8,267 bases of DNA from an uncultured Azospirillum sp. (GTDB lineage: Bacteria > Pseudomonadota > Alphaproteobacteria > Azospirillales > Azospirillaceae), in contig CALGOL010000063.1 of the NCBI GenBank assembly GCA_937960755.1, positions 1 through 8,267 on the forward strand, written 5' to 3'. Positions 1-5,524 of this stretch are shown piece after piece (within the stretch, counting starts at the first letter, position 1; every line of letters begins with the position of its first letter). Both the position numbers and the translations under genes were made by a program. The notes under the pieces were generated by a model, which ran no database searches, was not told the DNA's origin, and saw nothing but the letters and a program-made list of their open reading frames with translations.

Positions 1-428
1 GTTCCGACCCCCGCCGCCGCCGCGGCGAGGCCCGTCAGAGCCGGATGCAAAGACGTTCTTGGCATTTCCACCCCTTCCCCTTGCTGCGCCGCTCCGGCCG
101 CCGGCCGGAACATCTGACTATTTTTGTTGGGGGCTTGATCGATCCGCGCCGCCGACCGCCGAGGCGGCAGGACGTTAATTTCATCTTAAACAGAGAGTTA
201 GTGTCGTATCGCTAGCCCACGCAATAATCAGATTGGCCGATAATCCCACCCGGCAAGTGCGATGATCGGCGGCGTTGTCAATTTCCATAATTTTGTTAGA
301 TGAATTTTTATGACGGCGACTGCGCTTTCTGGCTTGCGTCGCAAAAAACCCTGTGGCATAACCCGCGCCACTTCGGGGGGCCACCCCGGAGGCCGGCGAA
401 AACCGGCGCGGACCTTAAGGTTCGGTGT
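1..428. other. Intergenic stretch upstream of tRNA-Thr, no gene seen
   Basis: No reading frame here has a ribosome binding site, a recognisable product or convincing codon bias. The stretch is patchy: very GC-rich at 1-170 and 370-410, AT-richer at 175-320. It carries several small palindromes: a 7-bp stem with 3-nt loop at 93-109 (TCCGGCC/GGCCGGA), and GCCGG/CCGGC around a CGAAAA loop at 392-407. None has a T-tract directly after it, so I do not call a terminator. It probably holds the tRNA promoter and the end of a transcription unit lying outside the window. Confidence 0.6.
334..362 (+). promoter_or_regulatory. Possible promoter for tRNA-Thr
   Basis: TTGCGT (334-339) and CATAAC (357-362) are 17 bases apart, a sigma70-like arrangement ending about 66 bases before the tRNA. 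Both boxes are only partial matches and such matches arise by chance, so this is a weak inference. A second option is TTGTCA (275-280) with TAGATG (297-302), 16 bases apart, but it is farther from the tRNA. Confidence 0.2.
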
Positions 429-503
<75 letters not shown>

Positions 504-610
504 TTTTTCCTCAATACAATTAATCTGTCGCCATATCGGCCTGACGCAAGCGTCGGGTTGAAAGCGGAACGTTTTTCAAGAACGGCGCGCAAACACGGCG
601 CGCGAATTGG

Positions 611-657
611 CGGAAAAATGGTGGAAGCGGTTTGTGCTTCATTTTTTCCGTTTTTCG
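611..657 (+). terminator. Terminator-like hairpin downstream of tRNA-Thr
   Basis: GAAGC (624-628) pairs with GCTTC (636-640) around a GGTTTGT loop and is followed directly by ATTTTTT. Outer arms CGGAAAAAT (611-619) and ATTTTTTCCG (641-650) extend the stem imperfectly, and more T residues follow at 651-655. This is the layout of an intrinsic terminator and is well placed to end the tRNA-Thr transcript. The inner stem is only 5 bp and the A-tract makes it potentially bidirectional, so strength and direction are uncertain. Confidence 0.45.
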
Positions 658-681
658 GCCGGCGAAAGATCGCTTTACCCC

Positions 682-710
682 TTGAACGGCGTAGCCGTCG
701 CCACTAGTTC
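682..710 (+). promoter_or_regulatory. Possible promoter for the structured RNA
   Basis: TTGAAC (682-687), five of six matches to the -35 consensus, stands 17 bases before TAGTTC (705-710), a poor -10 match. A start near 717 would give an RNA of about 215 nt ending at the terminator near 934. The -10 overlaps a small CTAGT/ACTAG palindrome (704-717). This is a guess from spacing and is not decisive. Confidence 0.25.
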
Positions 711-935
711 CAACTAGCCTGATCGCTGGGGGACTCGTCTCCAGAGGGTGGCGTCACAGAGACCGTGGGTACGGTCCTTCTGGATCTGGCCACCAATCAG
801 CATCTTCACCGTCGCACCGTCTCTGTGACGCTCTCTATCCCGCCAATGAGCCGCAAGGCTCATCGTGGTGCGCGCTCATAGAAGCAACTTGTTGACCAGG
901 GCGCCAAGACCGCCAGTTTGGCGGTCATTTTTTTG
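711..935 (+). ncRNA. Candidate structured small RNA, family not recognised
   Basis: I infer an RNA gene because this stretch has no protein gene but is dense in secondary structure and ends in a clear intrinsic terminator. In order: a hairpin near 726-744 (CTGG...CCAG); a 13-bp perfect long-range stem GCGTCACAGAGAC (751-763) with GTCTCTGTGACGC (819-831), extendable by GTG/CAC past one mismatch; a small inner hairpin CGT/ACG with GGGT loop (764-773); a 7-bp stem ATGAGCC/GGCTCAT capped by a GCAA tetraloop (846-863); a stem TGGTGC/GCGCCA (866-871, 901-906); and the terminator at 908-934. GNRA-capped stems are typical of functional RNAs. I looked for hallmarks of tmRNA, RNase P RNA and SRP RNA and saw none. 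The ends do not pair to form one long rod as in 6S RNA. It could be a trans-acting sRNA or an alphaproteobacterial RNA I do not recognise. The 5' end is uncertain. Confidence 0.45.
908..934 (+). terminator. Intrinsic terminator of the structured RNA
   Basis: GACCGCC (908-914) pairs perfectly with GGCGGTC (919-925) around an AGTTT loop, and an A plus seven T residues follow (927-934). The T-tract lies only on the + strand side, so it ends rightward transcription. It is the strongest single sign that something is transcribed through 711-907. Confidence 0.8.
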
Positions 936-1110
936 TCACGGTGATGGCGGCACGTAACGGTTCCAGCGTAGCTCCGACGCCGTCGTAAGCCGTGCCTCGG
1001 CGGAAGGGACGCGACGGCAACCGCTTCGCCGCTGTCTTTGAACAACTTAGGAATCCAGGAAATCACCCCAAGAGTCACATTTTAGGACCGTTGGTGCAAA
1101 ACAACCGCAT
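936..1110. other. Spacer, nothing supported
   Basis: Between the + strand sRNA terminator and the minus-strand his terminator I see no gene. Short frames run through it on both strands but lack a start with a ribosome binding site and match nothing I recognise. Confidence 0.5.
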
Positions 1111-1111
1111 C

Positions 1112-1156
1112 AAAAAACATTACGCTTCCGAAACGTCTCATTTCGGAAGCGTAATG
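1112..1156 (-). terminator. Intrinsic terminator of the his operon
   Basis: A perfect 16-bp stem CATTACGCTTCCGAAA (1118-1133) with TTTCGGAAGCGTAATG (1141-1156) encloses a 7-nt loop. On the minus strand the stem is followed by six T residues (complement of 1112-1117). It lies 73 bases past the stop codon of the last operon gene (HIT) and points the right way to end the hisB...HIT transcript. Confidence 0.8.
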
Positions 1157-1191
1157 TCATATTACGGTATCGGAATGATTTTGTTCTACAA

Positions 1192-1211
1192 GCGAAACGA
1201 CTTCATTTCGC
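1192..1211 (-). repeat. Small hairpin echoing the terminator loop region
   Basis: GCGAAA (1192-1197) pairs with TTTCGC (1206-1211) around CGACTTCA. The core closely resembles the apical part of the neighbouring terminator: CGAAACG, then 5-6 bases ending TCA, then TTTCG in both. It lies between the HIT stop codon and the terminator, so it would form in the 3' untranslated end of the operon mRNA. It may be a partial duplication or an mRNA-end stabiliser. No T-tract follows, so it is not a terminator by itself. Confidence 0.4.
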
Positions 1212-1229
1212 AGGAGAAATGAAACTCAC

Positions 1230-1604
1230 TTAAGCCTTCGCTTTGGCGATCATCGGCCCCAAGGCGCGGCCGCCGAAGACATGGACGTGCAGATGTGGCA
1301 CTTCCTGATGCGCATTTATACCACAGTTAGATAGCAGACGATAGCCCGACTCGGCAACCCCGGCCTGACGGGCGATCTCGCCAATGGCCTGGATATAGTC
1401 GGCGATCTCGGCGGCGCTGGCGCGGGCGGAAAAATCGTCAAAGTCGATGTAAGCCCCCTTGGGGATCACCAGAATATGGGTCGGGGCTTGCGGGTTGATG
1501 TCGGGGAAGGCCAAGGCGTGCTCGGTCTCCAGCAGCTTCTTGCAGGGGATTTCCCCGCGCAGGATGCGGGCGAAAATGTTGCTGGCGTCATAGGCGCGGC
1601 TCAT
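1230..1604 (-). CDS. HIT family nucleotide-binding hydrolase (HinT-like)
   Basis: A 124-residue histidine-triad protein, the usual length for the HinT/PKCI branch. Such enzymes hydrolyse nucleoside phosphoramidates and related adenosine nucleotides in the cytoplasm. The triad is plain near the C-terminus: HLHVHVF with His104, His106 and His108, His106 being the expected nucleophile, followed by GGR. The conserved N-terminal segment (ASNIFARILRGEIPCKK, 7-23) and DINPQAPTHILVIPK (35-49) fit the family. ATG at 1604 is chosen because AGGGAG precedes it by about 10 bases; the frame stays open upstream, but that part overlaps hisE and looks non-native. It is the last gene of the operon, 32 bases after hisE. 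A HIT gene just after hisE recurs in alphaproteobacteria as I recall; its link to histidine synthesis is unproven, though handling of adenylated intermediates or by-products is conceivable. Confidence 0.93.
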   Translation of the reverse strand: MSRAYDASNIFARILRGEIPCKKLLETEHALAFPDINPQAPTHILVIPKGAYIDFDDFSARASAAEIADYIQAIGEIARQAGVAESGYRLLSNCGINAHQEVPHLHVHVFGGRALGPMIAKAKA

Positions 1605-1636
1605 CGGGCGGGTGCTCCCTTGGTTTGACGTGTTTG

Positions 1637-1960
1637 TTAGGCCGGCCGGGCGGCTTTTTCCGCCAGCCCGCCGACGCCTTCCCGCGCCGCCAGCTTGGCG
1701 TAAACCTCGTCCGGCGAAATCCCGGCGTCGGCCCACAGCACCAGCAGGTGATAGAGCAGGTCGGCGGATTCGCTGACGACGCCGTCTTTATGGCCCTGGA
1801 CGGCTTCGATCACCGTCTCCACCGCTTCCTCGCCGACTTTCTGGGCGATTTTGGCGGCGCCGCGGCTGAACAGCTTGGCGGTGTAGGAGCTGGCCGGATC
1901 GGCCCCCTTGCGGGATTCGATGGTGGCGTAGAGGCGGTCGAGAACGGCGGCGTTGGTCAT
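1637..1960 (-). CDS. hisE: Phosphoribosyl-ATP pyrophosphatase
   Basis: Removes pyrophosphate from phosphoribosyl-ATP to give phosphoribosyl-AMP, the second step of histidine synthesis, in the cytoplasm. The 107 residues match the size of stand-alone HisE, with no HisI domain fused, so HisI must be encoded elsewhere. The all-alpha MazG-like metal site is visible: Glu45-x-x-Glu48 in KVGEEAVE and Glu64-x-x-Asp67 in SESADLLYHLLVL, the Mg-binding ExxE...ExxD pair. ATG at 1960 lies only four bases after the hisF stop codon, and GGGAGG inside the hisF end, about 12-13 bases upstream, serves as ribosome binding site, so the two are probably translationally coupled. The stop is TAA. Confidence 0.96.
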   Translation of the reverse strand: MTNAAVLDRLYATIESRKGADPASSYTAKLFSRGAAKIAQKVGEEAVETVIEAVQGHKDGVVSESADLLYHLLVLWADAGISPDEVYAKLAAREGVGGLAEKAARPA

Positions 1961-1964
1961 GGCT

Positions 1965-2738
1965 TCACGCCGCCTCCCGGATCGGGCGCACCGGCACGCC
2001 GGCCGCCGCCAAGGCCGCCTTGGCCTCGCCGATGGTGTAGGTTCCGAAATGGAAAATGCTGGCGGCCAGCACCGCGGTGGCGTGGCCGTCGCGGATGCCT
2101 TCCACCAAGTGGTCAAGATTGCCGACGCCGCCCGAGGCGATCACCGGAATGCGCACCGCGTCGGCCACGCTGCGGGTCAAGGCGAGATCATAGCCGGTCT
2201 TGGCGCCGTCGCGGTCCATCGAGGTCAACAGGATTTCCCCGGCCCCCAGCGATTCCATTTGCTTGGCCCATTCCACCGCGTCGATGCCGGTGCGGTTGCG
2301 GCCGCCGTGGGTGAACACCTCCCACTTGCCGGGCCCGACGTTCTTGGCGTCGATGGCGACGACGATGCATTGGCTGCCGAACTTTTCCGCCCCTTCGCGG
2401 ACGAATTCGGGGCGATGCACCGCGGCGGTGTTGATCGACACCTTGTCGGCCCCGGCCAGCAGCAGCTTGCGGATGTCCTCCACCTTGCGCACGCCGCCGC
2501 CGACCGTCAGCGGCATGAACACTTGTTCAGCCGTGCGGCTAACGACGTCGAAAATGGTGTCGCGGTTGTCGCTGCTGGCGGTGATGTCGAGGAAGGTCAG
2601 CTCGTCCGCGCCTTCCCGGTCATAGACCCGCGCCTGTTCGACTGGATCGCCGGCGTCCACCAGATCGACGAAGTTGACCCCCTTGACCACCCGGCCGTCT
2701 TTGACGTCGAGGCAGGGAATGACGCGCATCTTCAGCAT
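1965..2738 (-). CDS. hisF: Imidazole glycerol phosphate synthase, cyclase subunit
   Basis: HisF takes ammonia from the HisH glutaminase and cyclises PRFAR to imidazole glycerol phosphate plus AICAR, which returns to purine synthesis. The 257-residue (beta-alpha)8 barrel is full length. Catalytic Asp11 (IPCLDVKDG) and Asp130 (VVAIDAKN) fall at their canonical numbers. Phosphate-binding loops show as TVGGGV (78-83) and IASGGVG (200-206), with SMDRDG at 173-178. A weak AGGA precedes the ATG. It starts nine bases after the stop of the SLATT-like gene, so its expression depends on read-through from that gene even though its partner hisH lies three genes further upstream. Nothing suggests truncation. 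Confidence 0.98.
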   Translation of the reverse strand: MLKMRVIPCLDVKDGRVVKGVNFVDLVDAGDPVEQARVYDREGADELTFLDITASSDNRDTIFDVVSRTAEQVFMPLTVGGGVRKVEDIRKLLLAGADKVSINTAAVHRPEFVREGAEKFGSQCIVVAIDAKNVGPGKWEVFTHGGRNRTGIDAVEWAKQMESLGAGEILLTSMDRDGAKTGYDLALTRSVADAVRIPVIASGGVGNLDHLVEGIRDGHATAVLAASIFHFGTYTIGEAKAALAAAGVPVRPIREAA

Positions 2739-2747
2739 GAAACAGTC

Positions 2748-3293
2748 CTAAGTGTGAGCGCGCGGTGGGGCGACGCGCGGCATTTCCGCGGCTTCAAAGC
2801 GATGCCAATGCATCAAAAGGGTGCGCCAAAGACCAAGACGGACCAGACCGTGACGTTGCCGCCCCTTGGCGAGCGTGATTTCGTTGTCGCACGATGCTTC
2901 CAGCGCCCAATAGACCGGCGGTTCGTCGGCTTCGATATCAAGTCGTTGTTGGATCCATCCCGCCAGATCCTCTTGCGTTGGCACCCTCTTACCGATGATT
3001 TCCTTGGCCAATTCGGAAAAACGACGATGGAGAAAATCGTGATCGCGCGCTTTAATCGAGAAAGAAAACACCAAGTCCAACGCCCCTAAACCGGCGCCAA
3101 ACAGCCCCAGCGCTTCGGGGTTGTTGAACAAGCCGCCGAAAGCGGCGGAGCCGCTCAATACGACGCCCAACATCAAAAACCGGTGCAAGCTTTCATAGTG
3201 GGCGCGGCGACGCTGATGATAACGCAAGGACTTCTCAATGCCGAAACGCAATGCGTCGATTTCCGCGGCAATGTCGGTAGTGTCGCTACCCAT
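2748..3293 (-). CDS. SLATT-like two-TM membrane protein inserted between hisA and hisF
   Basis: A 181-residue protein that is not a histidine enzyme. Its architecture fits the SLATT type: a basic N-terminal helix (RYHQRRRAHYESLHR, 24-38), hydrophobic segment one (about 39-56) and two (about 61-80) split by a short NNPE turn, then a charged amphipathic helix (KARDHDFLHRRFSELAKEI, 81-99). The C-terminal part has RLDIEADEPP (117-126) and CDNE (135-138), which I recall from a widespread family of short proteobacterial membrane proteins. Known SLATT proteins are predicted pore-forming effectors tied to nucleotide-signal defence; no cyclase or SLOG sensor is here, so defence is only inference. AAGGAGG seven bases before ATG 3293 fixes the start (GTG 3296 is too close). 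That ATG overlaps the upstream stop as TGATG. Leucine is mostly TTG, unlike the CTG/CTC-rich his genes, and the stop is TAG, hinting at foreign origin. Family assignment is by eye. Confidence 0.8.
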   Translation of the reverse strand: MGSDTTDIAAEIDALRFGIEKSLRYHQRRRAHYESLHRFLMLGVVLSGSAAFGGLFNNPEALGLFGAGLGALDLVFSFSIKARDHDFLHRRFSELAKEIIGKRVPTQEDLAGWIQQRLDIEADEPPVYWALEASCDNEITLAKGRQRHGLVRLGLWRTLLMHWHRFEAAEMPRVAPPRAHT

Positions 3294-3469
3294 CACTTGT
3301 CCTCCTTGCGCCCAGGCGGCGGCGGCGGGCGTCGCTCAGGTATGACGGAGAAGCGCGTCTGGGGCTTCGGACTCGCCGCACCTTTATCGACCGACCCCAC
3401 GCGGGTTGAATCGGATGAGCCGGAACCTTGCTTCGATTTTCCCCCGACCGTCTTTTTTCCGCTCACCAT
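3293..3469 (-). CDS. Small basic, Ser/Pro-rich protein coupled to the SLATT-like gene
   Basis: A 58-residue ORF in the gap between hisA and the SLATT-like gene. I do not recognise the family. The N-terminal half is Lys/Gly/Ser-rich (GKKTVGGKSKQGSGSS), the middle has VDKGAASPKPQTRF, and the end is ERRPPPPPGRKEDK with five prolines. It is strongly basic, without a hydrophobic segment or signal peptide, and probably disordered. ATG 3469 is preferred because AGAGG precedes it by nine bases; an in-frame TTG at 3478 is less likely. Its stop shares one base with the ATG of the next gene, and its last codons supply that gene's AAGGAGG. It may encode a partner, an inhibitor of the membrane protein, or mainly a leader for coupling. 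Being short and low-complexity, its reality rests on context. Confidence 0.6.
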   Translation of the reverse strand: MVSGKKTVGGKSKQGSGSSDSTRVGSVDKGAASPKPQTRFSVIPERRPPPPPGRKEDK

Positions 3470-3522
3470 AAACCTCAACCTCTACATAGATTGGCGCGAT
3501 TCGACCCGGACGACAACCCTTC

Positions 3523-4257
3523 TCAAGAATCTTCCCCGTCCAGCAACGCCAGGGCTTCCGCCGGATCGACCCGGCCGTCGTAGAGCGCGCGGCCGATGAT
3601 GACGCCTTCAATGCCGGTATGGGCTTCCGCTTTCAGCGCCTTCAGATCGTCGATCGACGAAACGCCGCCCGAAGCGATCACCGGCGTGGTCAGATGCGCG
3701 GCCAGATCGGCGGTGGATTCGACGTTGACGCCGCCCATGGCGCCGTCGCGGTTGATGTCGGTGTAGATGATGGCGGCGACGCCGCAATCTTCAAACTTCA
3801 GCGCCAGATCCAGCGCCTTGATGGTCGAGGTCTCGGCCCAGCCCGCCACCGCGACATAGCCTTCGCGGGCGTCGATGCCGACCGCCACCTGTCCGGGGAA
3901 GGCTTTGCAGGCCTGCTTGACCAGTTCCGGCTCCCGCAGCGCCACGGTGCCGAGAATGACGCGGGACACGCCCTTTTCCAGCCACATGGCGATGGTGGCG
4001 AGGTCGCGGATGCCGCCGCCCAACTGCACCGGCAGCTTGACGGTCTTCAAGATGCGCTCCACCGGGTCGGCGTTGACCGGCTTGCCCTCAAAAGCGCCGT
4101 TCAAATCCACCAGATGCAGCCGGCGGAAGCCGGAATCGACAAAGCTCTGCGCCTGCACCGCCGGATCGACGTTGAACACCGTGGCCTGATCCATGTCGCC
4201 GCGCACCAGCCGCACGCAGGCGCCGTCTTTAAGGTCGATGGCGGGATAGATGTTCAT
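3523..4257 (-). CDS. hisA: ProFAR isomerase (HisA)
   Basis: Catalyses the Amadori rearrangement of ProFAR to PRFAR, the substrate of the HisF-HisH complex. The 244-residue (beta-alpha)8 barrel is full length and parallels HisF: catalytic Asp8 (IYPAIDLKDG) and Asp129 (VGIDAREG), phosphate loops QLGGGIR (78-84) and IASGGVSS (194-201), and TDINRDG at 166-172. The frame stays open far upstream, but MNIYPAIDLK is the canonical N-terminus, so ATG 4257 is used; the ribosome binding site is weak. The 44-base gap to the GNAT gene contains a C-rich run on the mRNA strand. Downstream, 53 AT-richer bases separate it from the inserted small ORF; in related operons hisF normally follows hisA directly. Confidence 0.98.
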   Translation of the reverse strand: MNIYPAIDLKDGACVRLVRGDMDQATVFNVDPAVQAQSFVDSGFRRLHLVDLNGAFEGKPVNADPVERILKTVKLPVQLGGGIRDLATIAMWLEKGVSRVILGTVALREPELVKQACKAFPGQVAVGIDAREGYVAVAGWAETSTIKALDLALKFEDCGVAAIIYTDINRDGAMGGVNVESTADLAAHLTTPVIASGGVSSIDDLKALKAEAHTGIEGVIIGRALYDGRVDPAEALALLDGEDS

Positions 4258-4301
4258 GGCGGCGAAGGCTTTCTTGTCGGTGGGGTGAGGGGAGGGGGAA
4301 T

Positions 4302-4841
4302 TCACGACGGATCTTGCAATTGCTTGGTGAAGAACAGTCCGGCCACCGGCCGGCCGGCCACCATGGCGTAATTGGGATGGGTTCCCCAATGGGTGAAACC
4401 CATCTTCTCGTATAGTTTGACCGCGGCGGTTTGCGATTCGCGCACGTCGAGATTGAGCGTCAGGAAGCCCAGCGCGCGGGCTTGTTCCTCTACGGCTATC
4501 GTCAGCGCCCGCGCCAGCCCATGGCCGCGCGCCCAGGGCGCGACAAAGGCGGTGGTCAGCGCCGCGGCGTGGGCTTGCGCTTCGTTGTTGCGCGGCGGCT
4601 TGACCAATTGCGCCGAGCCGGCGACGATGCCGTCCAGCCGGCCAATCACAAGAATACGCTCTGGAATCAGCAGCACGCCTTTCCAATAGCGGTGCATCAG
4701 GTCGCGCGGCGGCGGCGCCAGCCAGCCGAAACCGCCGCCGGCGCGAATCGCATGATCGGCGGCGTCGCACAGATCCTCCAGGTCGCCCGACTTCAGCTCG
4801 TCGGCGACGGCGACGGAAATCTGCGGCGCGACGTCGTTCAT
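4302..4841 (-). CDS. GNAT family N-acetyltransferase
   Basis: A 179-residue protein of the Gcn5-related acetyltransferase fold, which moves acetyl from acetyl-CoA to an amine. The acetyl-CoA pyrophosphate loop (motif A) is ARGHGLARAL at 104-113 after the beta-strand TTAFVAPW; the second half, LNLDVRESQTAAVKLYEKMGF (129-149), carries the conserved Asn and Tyr region of motif B. The substrate cannot be read from sequence; small-molecule, antibiotic or protein acetylation all remain possible. It begins three bases after the hisH stop codon, so it is probably coupled to hisH, and lies 44 bases before hisA. A GNAT gene between hisH and hisA is something I recall from Rhodospirillales, which argues for a long-standing operon member. 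Confidence 0.92.
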   Translation of the reverse strand: MNDVAPQISVAVADELKSGDLEDLCDAADHAIRAGGGFGWLAPPPRDLMHRYWKGVLLIPERILVIGRLDGIVAGSAQLVKPPRNNEAQAHAAALTTAFVAPWARGHGLARALTIAVEEQARALGFLTLNLDVRESQTAAVKLYEKMGFTHWGTHPNYAMVAGRPVAGLFFTKQLQDPS

Positions 4842-4844
4842 CGC

Positions 4845-5492
4845 TCAGGGCCGCCAGCGCAGGAAGTTGCCGATCAACGTCAGGCCGGTTTCCTGGCTTT
4901 TTTCCGGGTGGAACTGCGACCCCACCAGATTGTCGCGCCCGACCACCGCGGCGAACGACCCGCCGTAATCGGCCCGCGCCAGCACCAGCGCCGGGTCGCG
5001 GCATTCCATGTGGTAGGAATGGACAAAGTAAGCGTGCCGGCCGCTGGAAAGCCCGGCCAGCACCGGATGGTCGACGGCGTCGACGATCAGGTCGTTCCAG
5101 CCCATGTGGGGGATCTTGAGTTCTTGGTCGGCGGGCTCCAGCGGCTTGACCTCGCCGGCCAGCCAGCCCAGCCCTTGATGAACGCCGTGCTCCAGCCCGC
5201 GTTCGGCCATCAACTGCATGCCGACGCAAATGCCCAAAAACGGCTTGCCGCCCTTAATCACCGCCTCGTCCAGCGCTTCATGCATGCCGGGCACCGCGTC
5301 CAAGCCGGCGCGGCAGTCGGCGAACGCCCCCACGCCCGGCAGCACGACGCGCTCGGCGCGGCGCACCGCGTCGGCGTCGTTGGTGACCAGCACTTGCAAG
5401 GGCAGGCTTTGCTCGCGAATCACCCGCTCCATGGCCTTGGCGGCCGAACGCAGGTTGCCGGAGCCGTAATCAATCAAAGCGACAGTGGACAT
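4845..5492 (-). CDS. hisH: Imidazole glycerol phosphate synthase, glutaminase subunit
   Basis: Class I glutamine amidotransferase that releases ammonia and channels it to HisF. The 215 residues match the family length. The N-terminus IDYGSGNLRS (7-16) is the HisH signature; the oxyanion and nucleophile region is PFLGICVGMQ with Cys89; the rest of the triad is His195 and Glu197 in SQFHPEKSQ. KIPHMGWND (126-134) and YFVHSYH (155-161) are further conserved blocks that contact HisF or the oxyanion strand. ATG 5492 has GGAA eight to nine bases upstream. It follows hisB after 32 bases and abuts the GNAT gene. Confidence 0.98.
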   Translation of the reverse strand: MSTVALIDYGSGNLRSAAKAMERVIREQSLPLQVLVTNDADAVRRAERVVLPGVGAFADCRAGLDAVPGMHEALDEAVIKGGKPFLGICVGMQLMAERGLEHGVHQGLGWLAGEVKPLEPADQELKIPHMGWNDLIVDAVDHPVLAGLSSGRHAYFVHSYHMECRDPALVLARADYGGSFAAVVGRDNLVGSQFHPEKSQETGLTLIGNFLRWRP

Positions 5493-5524
5493 GAGAAAAA
5501 TTCCGTGCTTATCCGGCGGCGGGA

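Noticed and set aside
751..831. 13-bp inverted repeats as ends of a small mobile element (MITE)
   Set aside because: No target-site duplication flanks them and the interior is only 55 bases; with a terminator just downstream, an RNA helix explains them better.
925..1060. A short minus-strand frame ending TLEPLRAAITVTKK
   Set aside because: It looks protein-like, but I found no start codon with a ribosome binding site before an upstream in-frame stop, and its stop codon falls in the terminator. It could be a gene remnant; not supportable.
860..1078. A 72-residue minus-strand frame across the RNA terminator
   Set aside because: It runs antisense through the intrinsic terminator and GNRA-hairpin region, has no ribosome binding site and no recognisable domain.
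992..1222. A 76-residue GTG-start + strand frame
   Set aside because: It reads straight through the 16-bp his terminator hairpin and lacks a ribosome binding site.
1953..3089. A 378-residue + strand frame and a 404-residue one at 4431-5645, plus similar long frames
   Set aside because: They lie antisense to hisF/SLATT-like and to GNAT/hisH/hisB, whose protein motifs are unmistakable. Long antisense frames are common in high-GC DNA, and these have Arg/Gly/His-rich nonsense composition.
3293..3296. GTG at 3296 as start of the SLATT-like gene
   Set aside because: It would leave only four bases after AAGGAGG; the ATG at 3293 has the ideal seven-base spacing and the TGATG overlap.
3523..5229. 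A 568-residue minus-strand frame ending in HisA
   Set aside because: Only the last 244 residues are HisA. The upstream part is an out-of-frame, Arg/Ala-rich shadow of GNAT and hisH, so it is not a fusion protein.
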